The position numbers were made by a program, and so were the translations under genes. A stretch of 49,662 nucleotides of DNA from Carboxylicivirga marina (GTDB lineage: Bacteria > Bacteroidota > Bacteroidia > Bacteroidales > Marinilabiliaceae), in the NCBI RefSeq assembly GCF_016612505.1, contig NZ_JAENRR010000035.1, forward strand, positions 1-49,662. Direction: 5' to 3'. The notes beneath the pieces were generated by a model. That model was not told the DNA's origin. It saw only the letters and a list, made by a program, of their open reading frames with translations, and made no database searches. Below, piece after piece: positions 7,957 to 16,707 of this stretch (position 1 is its first letter; each line of letters begins with the position of its first letter).

Positions 7957-8393
7957 GACTAATAATCTTCTTTCAGATAAATACTGTCACACATTGAAAT
8001 ATGCCGGAAATTTGAATGTTTTTTTTTGATGAGGTGAAGGTTGTTAGACTGTAATTAGGGGTGTGAAAAGGTGTACAATGGTATTATTTTGTGCCGTATC
8101 CGATAATACCCCCGGGGGGGAGGGGGTGGTATATATGCTTTGGGGTGCTACATGAGCAAAGTGTTTCTAGGATTAAAAATACTCAAATATTATATCGATG
8201 CCCTATATTTTAAGTCGTTAAAAATTTTAGACAAAAATTCTAAGTTTTGCTGAAATCTGTTTTTATAAGAAATTATAATGTTTTATAATTCAGATAGTTA
8301 ATGTTTATCTAATAAAATGTAACATACTCCAAAAGTGTACGTTACCATAGTTTGAGATAATAAACTTTTACAGTTTGTTTTTGAAATTCAGTT
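7957..8393. other. gene-free stretch with G-rich palindrome
   Basis: No credible gene. It holds a GC-rich block at about 8109-8130, five C followed by seven G, A, five G and TGG, in otherwise AT-rich DNA. Near 8318-8346 lies an imperfect inverted repeat with arms TGTAAC and GTTACC that could be a protein-binding site. Downstream the hairpin series begins. Confidence 0.5.
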
Positions 8394-8420
8394 AAGGGGG
8401 GCAGGTCGTGTCCCCTTTTT
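8394..8420 (+). terminator. hairpin with T-run (unit d)
   Basis: Stem AAGGGG/CCCCTT with a 12-nt loop and a T6 tail. It is preceded by GTTAAGG, which also precedes or neighbours the hairpins at 31862 and 31992. No gene lies upstream for over 400 bp. Confidence 0.5.
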
Positions 8421-8632
8421 TGTATTTGGTAGTTGAATGGTTGTTTCTTAATGGTTTAAATTAATCAATCATGCTCCAATTGAAAATAAAAAGAAACTTA
8501 TGACAATGTAATGCAAGGTTAATGAGGTATTATAGTAACAAAAAGTAAGGTTCTGGTTTTGGGAAATACGATTAAATAGGTATTTTGTATTCAGATTAGT
8601 TTGCTAACTACTATTACTAATCGGGATTCCAT

Positions 8633-8668
8633 AAAGGTGATGCTGGTAGGGCAGGATCACCTTTTTTT
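8633..8668 (+). terminator. hairpin with T-run (unit e)
   Basis: Perfect 9-bp stem AAAGGTGAT/ATCACCTTT with a T-tail, not preceded by a gene. The stem and the loop start CTGGT are shared with the units at 5476 and 8714. Confidence 0.55.
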
Positions 8669-8713
8669 AAGTGAAAATATTGTTTTTTAATAGGTGATTT
8701 GGATTAGGTTGTT

Positions 8714-8750
8714 AAAAGGGTGGTACTGGTGGACGGTATCACCTTTTTTT
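8714..8750 (+). terminator. hairpin with T-run (unit f)
   Basis: Stem GGTGGTAC/GTATCACC with a wobble pair, loop TGGTGGACG and T7 tail. Only about 45 bp separate it from the previous hairpin, too little for a gene. Confidence 0.55.
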
Positions 8751-8818
8751 GTAATATCAATTAATTAAGTATTTTAGAATCTTAAAAATTAGTATTAACT
8801 AATTTCCCGATTAAAAGC

Positions 8819-8850
8819 AGGTGGTACATTAATTTGTATCACCTTTTTTT
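8819..8850 (+). terminator. hairpin with T-run (unit g)
   Basis: Stem AGGTGGTACA/TGTATCACCT and T7 tail. Near twin of the hairpin at 5269, sharing stem and an AT-rich loop. Confidence 0.55.
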
Positions 8851-8921
8851 GACAATTAATCTTCAAATAAGTATATTGGTACTTGAATAGTTTTAAAAAA
8901 CCATTCCGACTCCTAAATATG

Positions 8922-8957
8922 AAAGGCGTGAATTTAATAAGTTCACGCCTTTTTTTA
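8922..8957 (+). terminator. hairpin with T-run (unit h)
   Basis: Perfect 11-bp stem AAAGGCGTGAA/TTCACGCCTTT with T7. Twin of the hairpin at 5371; the preceding sequences also match, both starting GACA shortly after the previous hairpin. Confidence 0.55.
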
Positions 8958-9087
8958 AAGGATCTCTATTTAAGGGAATCGTTGTTCTCCACTTAAGAAT
9001 TTATAATTCCCATTACACTGTTATCAATAAAATATCGGAATTTTAATTTAAAAGAAGATATTTGTAGCGTTATTCGAATATGATTTT

Positions 9088-9360
9088 ATGAATATGGAAT
9101 GTAGACTAGGTTGTGCAGCCTGTTGTATAATACCATCAATTTCTTCAGCCTCCCCGAAGCACCCAAGTGGCAAAAAAGCAGGAGAAAAGTGTAAGTACCT
9201 TACGGATGATTTACTGTGTGATATTTTTGATTCGCCTTTGAGACCGCAGGTATGCGGTGGCTTTAAAGCAGAAAGGATTGTTTGTGGAGAGAAAAGGGAA
9301 GATGCGTTTAGGACACTGGCTGATCTTGAGGGGATTAGGGACTGGAAAGTCTTGCTGTAG
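9088..9360 (+). CDS. YkgJ-type cysteine-cluster protein
   Basis: A 90-residue protein of the short YkgJ class. Cysteines are at 5, 9, 12 and 13 in the N-terminal CRLGCAACC, with further ones in KCKYL, LLCDIF, QVCGGF and IVCGE. The family is thought to bind a metal or an iron-sulfur cluster; its reaction is not established. Length is normal for the class. A damaged tandem copy follows immediately. Confidence 0.75.
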   Translation: MNMECRLGCAACCIIPSISSASPKHPSGKKAGEKCKYLTDDLLCDIFDSPLRPQVCGGFKAERIVCGEKREDAFRTLADLEGIRDWKVLL

Positions 9361-9362
9361 AT

Positions 9363-9575
9363 TTTACCTGTTACAACCAGCCATCTGGCAAACCAGGTGG
9401 TGTTGCCTGCCCACATCTAACAGATGGCTACCGTTGCGATATATTTGACTCACCACAAAGGCCTCAGGTATGTGGTGGTTTTACACCTGAACCTGATTTT
9501 TGCGGTTCCTGTCGCTCTGAAGCGATTGCAATATTGGCCCAGCTTCAGGGATTAGCAGAGTGGAAGCACTTGTAA
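9363..9575 (+). pseudogene. truncated second YkgJ-type copy
   Basis: In another frame than the intact gene, this stretch encodes about 70 residues matching its C-terminal four fifths: QPSGKPGG, CDIFDSPQRPQVCGGF, a CGSC motif, and an ending EWKHL in place of DWKVL. The N-terminal CxxxCxxCC part is gone and no start codon is available. It is the remains of a tandem duplication. Confidence 0.75.
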
Positions 9576-9588
9576 ACATCGCTTCTGA

Positions 9589-10422
9589 TTATTCGCTAAT
9601 AAAACTTATTGAAGGCATTTTGCGCTGTACACGTTTCTCGAACTTAGTTTTGGGGTAGCCAATAAGAATTGTTCCGTAAATCTCTTCTTCGGCAGGGATG
9701 TGCATTAACTGCTTGATTTTTTTATTGCGCTTGGCTGCGTTGACGATATATCCATTAATACAAGTGCATAAATTCAACAGTTCGGCATAAAGTGTTGCCA
9801 TGCCTGTCCATATGTTTGCATCATGGCACGGCATTCCAACCGGACTTTTTTCGCTGTGAATAACAATAAGAGCCGGAGCATTATAGCAGATCATATCATG
9901 TTTAAGTTCAGCTTTGTTTAAAAACTTACGCTTTGATTGCTCCATTTTGTTAAGAGCTCTTGTTCCTGAAAAAAGCCGAATGAGCGGTCTGGTTATTGAA
10001 TTAACCGTATTAAATGCCTTCGTAAGAGTTCGTATCGTTAGAATATTGATCTCATTTAAAACGCTCTTGTTTGTAATTACAGTGAATTTCAAGCTCTGAA
10101 GATTACTGGCGGTTGGGCTAAAGCGCATATGTTCTATAAATTCTTTTAGTACCTCCGGGGCTACCGCTTGTGCACTAAAGATTCTATGTGTGCGCCTTTG
10201 CTGCATTAAGAGTTCAAAGTCAAAAGGCTGGATATTGTTTTGAGTATTATTGCCGATGGTATTCTGTTGGTTGATAGAGTGATATTGACAAATAGCACCA
10301 CAATGATGGCATTCAATGCAATCAGTATTGATGGTATTCTCGTTAATATTAATGCCTGAAACAGGACATATTTGTTCGCACTTCTTACACTTTATGCAAT
10401 TCTCGGTATTTAATTCAACCAT
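9589..10422 (-). CDS. ferredoxin-nitroreductase fusion protein
   Basis: About 277 residues from the ATG at 10422. Two 4Fe-4S motifs open the protein: C9, C12, C15, C19 and C35, C38, C41, C45. A nitroreductase-fold domain follows from about residue 68, with RRTHRIF as the usual flavin-phosphate-binding arginine segment and PTASNLQ for the flavin contact. Such fusions pass electrons from ferredoxin-type centres to flavin and occur in anaerobes; the substrate is unknown. The TATATTTG box at 10447-10454 lies inside the longer possible frame from 10449, which supports the chosen start. Confidence 0.85.
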   Translation of the reverse strand: MVELNTENCIKCKKCEQICPVSGININENTINTDCIECHHCGAICQYHSINQQNTIGNNTQNNIQPFDFELLMQQRRTHRIFSAQAVAPEVLKEFIEHMRFSPTASNLQSLKFTVITNKSVLNEINILTIRTLTKAFNTVNSITRPLIRLFSGTRALNKMEQSKRKFLNKAELKHDMICYNAPALIVIHSEKSPVGMPCHDANIWTGMATLYAELLNLCTCINGYIVNAAKRNKKIKQLMHIPAEEEIYGTILIGYPKTKFEKRVQRKMPSISFISE

Positions 10423-10446
10423 TTGTATTTCTATTTTGAGAGTTGG

Positions 10447-10454
10447 CAAATATA
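10447..10454 (-). promoter_or_regulatory. -7 promoter box for the ferredoxin-nitroreductase gene
   Basis: TATATTTG on the minus strand fits the Bacteroidota TAnnTTTG box and lies about 25 bp before the ATG at 10422. No clear -33 box seen. Confidence 0.5.
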
Positions 10455-10511
10455 AGTATTGTTCATGCTTTAATGAAGCCGAATTTGTTTTGGCACAAAC
10501 TCATGATTAAT

Positions 10512-10519
10512 TATTTTTG
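10512..10519 (+). promoter_or_regulatory. possible -7 promoter box
   Basis: TATTTTTG on the plus strand, about 130 bp before the acyltransferase gene. It would give a rather long leader, so it is uncertain. Confidence 0.3.
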
Positions 10520-10648
10520 CATGTGTTCAGCTGTTAATTACTAACAAACGGAGTGAGTTGGTTTACAAATAAAATGGCAGTTTTGAATGGTTATAAATAA
10601 CTATTTCAGTGCTAGTATTCCATTGGTTAAATAGAATTTTTAAGTCAA

Positions 10649-11368
10649 ATGAAAAAGATTGCTTACTGGCTATATCAACCGTATAAGTTATTGTTCTTTC
10701 TACCAGTATTTGCTGTTTCGAGTTTGTTATTCTCATTTTTAGCAGCCGGTTTTTCAATGATCGTTAATCCAAAAGCTGGAAGTTTTTGGGGAGCTACCTG
10801 GGCAAGAGTGACGGGTTATATGACACCTATATTTGTAAATGTATCAGGACGCCATCATATCGATAAAAAACAATCGTATGTAATTGTTGCCAACCATCAG
10901 AGTGGCTATGATATATTCGTTTTATATGGCTGGTTAGGTATTGACTTTAAGTGGATAATGAAAAAGGAACTTCGACAAGCGCCAGGAATTGGATATGCAA
11001 GCCACAAAGTGGGGCATATTTTTCTCGATCGTTCGTCGCCTCGTGCCGCTATGGAATCAATTGAAGAAGCTAAAAAGAAACTTAAAAATGGCACATCTGT
11101 TGTTATATTTCCTGAGGGAACCCGAAGTGGTTCCAATCAAATGAAACAATTCAAAAAAGGAGCTTTTAAAGTTGCCTTTGAACTCGGCTTGCCAATATTA
11201 CCTATTACGCTAATTGATACTTATAAAGTATATAAAAAAGGGCTTAATTTATTGCCTGGTTCGGTTCAGATGGTCATTCATCAACCAATTGATACAAGTG
11301 CTTATCTTGAGCAAGAGAATGAGTTGCTAAAGCTTACGCATTCAACCATACAATCGGCACTAGTATAA
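10649..11368 (+). CDS. plsC: 1-acyl-sn-glycerol-3-phosphate acyltransferase
   Basis: A 239-residue membrane-associated enzyme that adds the second acyl chain to lysophosphatidic acid, giving phosphatidic acid for phospholipids. The catalytic H83-x4-D88 motif is in NHQSGYD, and the substrate-binding FPEGTRS is at 154-160. A hydrophobic N-terminal segment (about 13-38) anchors it to the inner membrane. Length is normal. A related acyltransferase acting on other lipids cannot be excluded. Confidence 0.88.
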   Translation: MKKIAYWLYQPYKLLFFLPVFAVSSLLFSFLAAGFSMIVNPKAGSFWGATWARVTGYMTPIFVNVSGRHHIDKKQSYVIVANHQSGYDIFVLYGWLGIDFKWIMKKELRQAPGIGYASHKVGHIFLDRSSPRAAMESIEEAKKKLKNGTSVVIFPEGTRSGSNQMKQFKKGAFKVAFELGLPILPITLIDTYKVYKKGLNLLPGSVQMVIHQPIDTSAYLEQENELLKLTHSTIQSALV

Positions 11369-11410
11369 AAATAATCAAACTAATTGGCAGATATGCCGTA
11401 GGACACACGT

Positions 11411-13366
11411 ATGAAATACCTGTTAATATTGGCTGTAAGCCTTGTAAGTTTTAATGCTGTTGCGCAAAAGTATTCAGTAAAATCAAAAAAGGCGATAGCT
11501 AGTTTTGAGGAAGCTCAGTCAAGTTATGCGAGTAATCGCCTTGATGATGCCATTAAATACCTAGATGCGGCTATTAATAAGGAAAAAAGTTTTATTGAGG
11601 CCTTTCTCCTTAAAGCAGATATCCATTTTTCGCAAAAGAATTATGAGCAGGAGATAGTTGCTTTAGAGAAAGCATTAGCAATTGACAGTACTTATTTTGT
11701 GCCCGCAATTTTTAATATGGGAGTGGCCAAGTATAATACCGGAAAATATGATGAGGTCGAATACTGGATGAAAACCTACCGTAACTATAATAAAAGTAAA
11801 CGTTCAAAGCTAAATCCTGATTTCTGGATTGAAAAAGCACAATTTGCTAAGGATGCCATCGTTAATCCGGTTTTTATTGAACCTCTTAATTTGGGTAAAA
11901 ATATCAATAGTAATCTTGATGAGTATTGGCCAAGTTTAAGTGCCGATGGCGAAACCATGATATTCACAGTCTTGGTACCTCAGGATCCATTTGTGAAAGA
12001 TGTTAGCGGACTGACAAAAAATGCCATCAATTTTAGAGAGGATTTTTATGTCTCGTCAAGAAATAGTGATGAGTGGCAACTACGTGAACCGGTTGTGTCG
12101 ATTAATACAAGCAGCAATGAGGGAGCACAAACATTAAGTGCCGATGGAAACTGGATGTTTTTTACTGCCTGTGGTCGAAAAGGAGGGCAAGGAAGTTGCG
12201 ATATCTGGTTTTCGCAGCGTACCGCTCATGGTTGGAGTGAGCCAGTCAACCTAGGCGCCCCGGTTAATACACCTTTTTGGGAGTCGCAACCAAGTTTCTC
12301 GGCCGACGGACGAACGCTTTATTTTGTGAGTAGCCGACCAGGAGGTAAGGGGAAAAAAGATATTTGGAAAGCCCGAATTACAGGATACAAAAAGGATGGT
12401 TCGCCATTCTTTGGAAAAGTTGAGAATCTAGGTGAAAATATTAATTCGGTGGGTAATGAAAATTCACCCTTTATTCACCATGATAACCAAACTTTGTATT
12501 TCTCATCTGATGGCTGGCCGGGAATGGGTGCTATGGATCTGTTTTATTCTCGCTTTGATAAGGATATGGGATGGCAACGACCAACTAATTTGGGTTATCC
12601 TTTAAATACCGAAAATGATGAAATTGGTTTGGTGATTACGGCTAAAGGTGATTTGGGGTATTTTGCTTCAGATGGACTTGATAGCATCAATAATAAGGAT
12701 ATTTACCAATTTGCCATTCCGCAGCAAATTAGGCCTAAGGAAGTAACCTATATAAAAGGCAAGGTGTTTGATCATGAAACATCTGATGTTTTATCGGCCG
12801 ATATAGCGGTTAATAAGTTGTCAGATGGAGAGTTATCGGTTAATGCTGTAACAGCGCCCCATTCAGGTGAGTTTTTGTTTTGTTTGCCTGCCGGCGATAC
12901 TTATGCCCTCAATATTCAAAAGGAAGGGTATTTGTTTTATTCCGATAACTTTGATGTTAAAGAGAATGGAACCATCAATAAACCACAGAAGCTTAATGTG
13001 TATTTGAGTAAAATAAAAGCTGGTGCCAGTTTCGTGCTTCGTAATGTATTTTATGAAAGTGACTCATACCTGTTGAAACCAACATCACATACCGAATTAG
13101 ATTATGTAGTACGCTTACTTAAACTTAATCCATCGGTTAAGGTTGAAATAGGTGGACATACTGACAATATTGGAGGCAAACAGTATAATCAGGAGCTTTC
13201 GGAAAAACGAGCCCAATCAGTGCACGATTATATTATTGAAAAGGGTATTCCGGTTGCACAAGTAAATTATAAAGGATATGGTTATGACCAGCCTGTTGAG
13301 AGTAATGACACTGAAGAAGGAAAAGCTAAAAATCGAAGAACTGAACTAAAGATAGTAGAGGAGTAA
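11411..13366 (+). CDS. PorE-like OmpA-family outer membrane protein
   Basis: A 651-residue protein with signal peptide (1-18, ending VAQ). In order: TPR helices (about 20-130), a WD40-like PD40 beta-propeller (about 155-435) with repeated SADG and YFSSD motifs, a carboxypeptidase-regulatory-like beta domain (about 445-530) and a C-terminal OmpA peptidoglycan-binding domain (540-651) with GGHTDNIG and NRRTELKI. The same four-domain order is found in PorE, which tethers the type IX secretion core to peptidoglycan, but Bacteroidota carry several paralogues, so the role is not certain. No lipobox cysteine, unlike the PorE lipoprotein. A terminator follows. Confidence 0.82.
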   Translation: MKYLLILAVSLVSFNAVAQKYSVKSKKAIASFEEAQSSYASNRLDDAIKYLDAAINKEKSFIEAFLLKADIHFSQKNYEQEIVALEKALAIDSTYFVPAIFNMGVAKYNTGKYDEVEYWMKTYRNYNKSKRSKLNPDFWIEKAQFAKDAIVNPVFIEPLNLGKNINSNLDEYWPSLSADGETMIFTVLVPQDPFVKDVSGLTKNAINFREDFYVSSRNSDEWQLREPVVSINTSSNEGAQTLSADGNWMFFTACGRKGGQGSCDIWFSQRTAHGWSEPVNLGAPVNTPFWESQPSFSADGRTLYFVSSRPGGKGKKDIWKARITGYKKDGSPFFGKVENLGENINSVGNENSPFIHHDNQTLYFSSDGWPGMGAMDLFYSRFDKDMGWQRPTNLGYPLNTENDEIGLVITAKGDLGYFASDGLDSINNKDIYQFAIPQQIRPKEVTYIKGKVFDHETSDVLSADIAVNKLSDGELSVNAVTAPHSGEFLFCLPAGDTYALNIQKEGYLFYSDNFDVKENGTINKPQKLNVYLSKIKAGASFVLRNVFYESDSYLLKPTSHTELDYVVRLLKLNPSVKVEIGGHTDNIGGKQYNQELSEKRAQSVHDYIIEKGIPVAQVNYKGYGYDQPVESNDTEEGKAKNRRTELKIVEE

Positions 13367-13394
13367 AAAAAAACTGCCCGAAGGCAGTTTTTTT
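13365..13394. terminator. bidirectional terminator
   Basis: Stem AAACTGCC/GGCAGTTT with a CGAA loop, A-run before and T-run after, placed between two convergent genes. The T-run overlaps the stop codon of the minus-strand regulator. Confidence 0.8.
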
Positions 13395-13800
13395 AATTGT
13401 TCAAATATTTTGATAGCGTATCCATTAAGATTTGTAATCGAATGGGTTTCGCCAGATAATCGTCACAACCAGCTTCCATACACTTTTCACGCTCGCCCGA
13501 CATTACGTGCGCTGTTTGAGCAATGATAGGAATGTCTTTGTTTATAGCTTTAATTTCACGAGTAGCTGTGTAACCATCCATTATTGGCAACTGTAAATCC
13601 ATTAAAACTAAGTCAATAACATTAGCTTTAAATAGCTCTATAGCTTCTTTACCGTCTTTTGCCCAAAGGATTTTAGCATTTGTTTTGCGTAATGCGGCAT
13701 CAAAAAATATTTTGTTAGTATCCACATCCTCAACCACTAAAATCACCTTGTCAGCCCAATCTTGAACTAGCGAATTATTAATTGAATCACTCACACTCAT
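13393..13800 (-). CDS. single-domain response regulator
   Basis: A 135-residue receiver without an output domain. E24-D25 form the acidic pocket, D68 in LVLMDLQLP is the phosphorylation site, T96 the switch residue and K118 in LAKP the conserved lysine. The PIMDGYTATREIK stretch is typical of receivers split from hybrid histidine kinases. The cognate kinase is not in the window. It converges with the OmpA-family gene across a shared terminator. Confidence 0.88.
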   Translation of the reverse strand: MSVSDSINNSLVQDWADKVILVVEDVDTNKIFFDAALRKTNAKILWAKDGKEAIELFKANVIDLVLMDLQLPIMDGYTATREIKAINKDIPIIAQTAHVMSGEREKCMEAGCDDYLAKPIRLQILMDTLSKYLNN

Positions 13801-14025
13801 TGTTTTTAGATGGGTTAATATCTTATTCAGAATCCTAAAATAGTTGTTGTTTCTTTATTATCCAAAAAAGGTTCTTAAAAAGCCCCAATGTAAATAACAA
13901 GAACAGACTGCATATTGCCCTGTTCACACATTTTATTTAATGTGGTTTTTGGCACGAAATTAGCTTTTACCCTAACCAAATTTAATTATTTTCGTTACAC
14001 CAGAAGGTAGGGGACTTTAGATACA

Positions 14026-16557
14026 ATGAGGGCATTTTTAATAATTAGTATAATAATATTGAATGTGATATCTGCGCGAGCAATAAGCCGGGCAGATACC
14101 TTGTTGCAGCAACTTACGGTCGAAGAAAAAGTCGCCATGTTGTTCGTGAATATTCCGGATGATAACTATAGTGATAGCGCCGTTGTTGGTAATACACGTT
14201 TTGATTCCTACAGTGCTCGTGATATCAGAACAGGGATGCATGACGAACAAAGTATTCCTTTCCCTAATGAATCGACATTACGTGCAGTGGGAGATAATCC
14301 CATAGTTAAAACACTGTTGTCAGATGCCATTCGTAAATATAACAACGCAGGGTATCATGGATTAATAACGCACGATAGGTTGCCAAATGTGTCGCGTTTA
14401 TATATTGGTGAAAAATCCATTGAACAGCAGCAAAGCATTCGAATCATTGACTTTCCCTGCGAATTGCTCGATGAATTGCTACTGACTTCAGAGACCGAAC
14501 GCATTAAACAAAACGAGAATAAATTATCTTTCAGTTTAGACGACTATCCAGCTTTGAATATCTGGAGGAGTCCAACAGGTATTTCTGTAAGCTTCGATGA
14601 AATATTATGTCAGGACCTGCTGTTTTGGGAGAATAAAGAAGATGATTGTGTTAATAAGATGGTTCAGGCCGTTTATCAAAGTAGAATATCAGAAAGTGAT
14701 TTGGATGCCAGGGTTTATAAATTATTGAATCATCAAATAGAATCGCTTAATGATACTATCATAACTACTTCGCCACAGAAAGAATTAAAACATCGGCTGG
14801 AGGCCTATAAAAAATCGATTTCCATTTATCAATCCAAGCCTGTTTTCCCACTTAATAGAATCGATACATTAAGTGTTTATATAGATGATAGCTTCTGTTC
14901 GGTACCTGATGAATTTAAAAAGGCCGTTGATTTTTATCACACAGTTGTTGCTGTTAAGGAAAAGGCCAATATTCAGTTATTGCTTTGCGATGATGACAAG
15001 CTTTTAGGTAATCAAATAAAACAGGTAGTTAATGATTCTGCTAAAAATCAAATTAATGTTCTGTTATTTGTTGGTGATCTATCGAATGCTTCGCTTCAAA
15101 ATGCTTTAAAAGTAGTGGATGCCATTGTTGTAATGCCCGAGCTAATAGAGTACTCCTGGAGTTTATTGGCCGAGGCTATTTACAATGGTATTCCTGTTAG
15201 TGGCTATTCTGTGTTTCATGATGAATTAGCGAGAGTAGGTTTTGAACGAGTTAACACGGGAAAAGATCGATTGGCCTTCAGTTTGTTAAATAGCGAGATT
15301 AAGCCCGATTCGATTTCAAAAATTGACAGCATCATTTCAGATGCTATTAAAAAGAAAGCAACACCCGGGGCTCAACTTCTTGTTGTAAAAGGAGGTGAAA
15401 TACTTCTTCAAAAGGCCTATGGTCATCATACTTACAGTAAGCGCCAACGCGTTTTAAATGATGATTTGTACGACGTTGCATCCATAACTAAATTGGCGGT
15501 AACTTTTCCTGTGGTCATGCAAATGTATGAGAATGGTTCGCTGGATTTAGATGCGACATTGGGTGAGTACCTGGCAGGTGTTGATACCACAGATAAGGCA
15601 GACATTACCGTAAGGGAATTGCTACTGCACCAAAGCGGTTTAACAAGTTATATTCCTTTTCACTATAAAGCGCTCGACAGAGAGTCCTTAAAAAAGCGTT
15701 CATTATATAGTCGTCATTATTCATGGTTATACAATGTGCGGGTAGATACACGATTATATCAAAATAAACAGGCCCGATATCGACAAGATGTGTTTGCCAA
15801 ACAAGCCTCTGAGGAATATTCAAGACAGCTGACAGCTAACATGTTTATGAATGATGCTTATGTTGATTCGATGTATTCACACATATATGAATCAAAGCTT
15901 AATATTTCAAAAACCTATCGATACAGTGATTTAGGTTATTACCTTCTTCAAAAAATAATAGAAAGTGAAGAGGATGAAAGGCTTGACTCATTGTATTATA
16001 AAAACATAAGTTTACTGTTGGGAGCCAATAAACTATTGTACAAGCCGCTCAATCAATTCAATGGAAAGCGTATTGTGCCCACCGAAAATGATTTGGGCTT
16101 TCGTAAGGTTTTGCTCGATGGTTATGTGCATGATCAGGGTGCAGCCATGTTGGGCGGAGTAGCTGCACATGCGGGTTTATTTGCTAATGCGGGCGATTTA
16201 GCCAAATTGGCTCAAATGCTATTGAATGAAGGTAGTTACGGTGGTGTTCAGTTTTTCAGACCTCGAACCATCGGCAAATTTACACAGACCAACAATAATG
16301 GAAACAGACGGGGGCTTGGAGTTGATAAGCCTCAACTCGATCCGGATAAGGATAGTCACGTGTCTGCCAAGGCTTCTCCGGCATCCTATGGGCACACCGG
16401 TTTTACTGGTACCATACTTTGGATTGATCCCGAATACGATTTAATCTATATTTTTCTCTCCAATAGAATTCATCCTCGTTCTTATAATAAAAAGCTGTTG
16501 GAACTCGATGTGCGAACGAAGATTCAGGATGTAATTTACAATTCTCTCGACAACTAG
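14026..16557 (+). CDS. GH3-like/serine hydrolase fusion, GH3 part degenerate
   Basis: An 843-residue exported protein (signal peptide 1-20). The C-terminal half (about 428-840) is a class C beta-lactamase-type serine hydrolase: S486-x-x-K489 in ASITK, Y633-S-D635 and H790-T-G792. The N-terminal half keeps a glycoside hydrolase family 3 start (LTVEEKVAMLF at 30-40, IPFPNESTL at 77-85) but lacks the usual KHFPGHG motif and catalytic aspartate; about 120 residues seem to be missing there compared with the roughly 1000-residue fusions I know from this phylum. The serine hydrolase looks active; the sugar-hydrolase half does not. A role in cell-wall recycling is inference. Confidence 0.82.
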   Translation: MRAFLIISIIILNVISARAISRADTLLQQLTVEEKVAMLFVNIPDDNYSDSAVVGNTRFDSYSARDIRTGMHDEQSIPFPNESTLRAVGDNPIVKTLLSDAIRKYNNAGYHGLITHDRLPNVSRLYIGEKSIEQQQSIRIIDFPCELLDELLLTSETERIKQNENKLSFSLDDYPALNIWRSPTGISVSFDEILCQDLLFWENKEDDCVNKMVQAVYQSRISESDLDARVYKLLNHQIESLNDTIITTSPQKELKHRLEAYKKSISIYQSKPVFPLNRIDTLSVYIDDSFCSVPDEFKKAVDFYHTVVAVKEKANIQLLLCDDDKLLGNQIKQVVNDSAKNQINVLLFVGDLSNASLQNALKVVDAIVVMPELIEYSWSLLAEAIYNGIPVSGYSVFHDELARVGFERVNTGKDRLAFSLLNSEIKPDSISKIDSIISDAIKKKATPGAQLLVVKGGEILLQKAYGHHTYSKRQRVLNDDLYDVASITKLAVTFPVVMQMYENGSLDLDATLGEYLAGVDTTDKADITVRELLLHQSGLTSYIPFHYKALDRESLKKRSLYSRHYSWLYNVRVDTRLYQNKQARYRQDVFAKQASEEYSRQLTANMFMNDAYVDSMYSHIYESKLNISKTYRYSDLGYYLLQKIIESEEDERLDSLYYKNISLLLGANKLLYKPLNQFNGKRIVPTENDLGFRKVLLDGYVHDQGAAMLGGVAAHAGLFANAGDLAKLAQMLLNEGSYGGVQFFRPRTIGKFTQTNNNGNRRGLGVDKPQLDPDKDSHVSAKASPASYGHTGFTGTILWIDPEYDLIYIFLSNRIHPRSYNKKLLELDVRTKIQDVIYNSLDN

Positions 16558-16660
16558 AAATAGTATTAAATAATCATGCGAAACTTTCGGTAACTTTTAA
16601 ATTAATCTAAAAAGGTTATTAAAACTTTCTATTATTTCTATTTTTAATGATTATAAATTG

Positions 16661-16668
16661 TAAATTTG
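16661..16668 (+). promoter_or_regulatory. -7 promoter box for the NagB/PIG-L gene
   Basis: TAAATTTG matches TAnnTTTG and lies 40 bp before the ATG at 16708. It contains the TTG that would be the alternative upstream start, so the ATG is preferred. Confidence 0.5.
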
Positions 16669-16707
16669 CATCTATCTAAAACCACAAAACTTCAATTTAG
16701 AGTAATT

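Noticed and set aside
8394-8957. Integron attC sites as explanation for the hairpin series.
   Set aside because: No integrase, no gene cassettes between the hairpins, no GTTRRRY core sites; the T-runs fit transcription ends better.
9048-9416. Minus-strand frame across the YkgJ-type gene.
   Set aside because: Shadow of the well-supported plus-strand cysteine-cluster gene.
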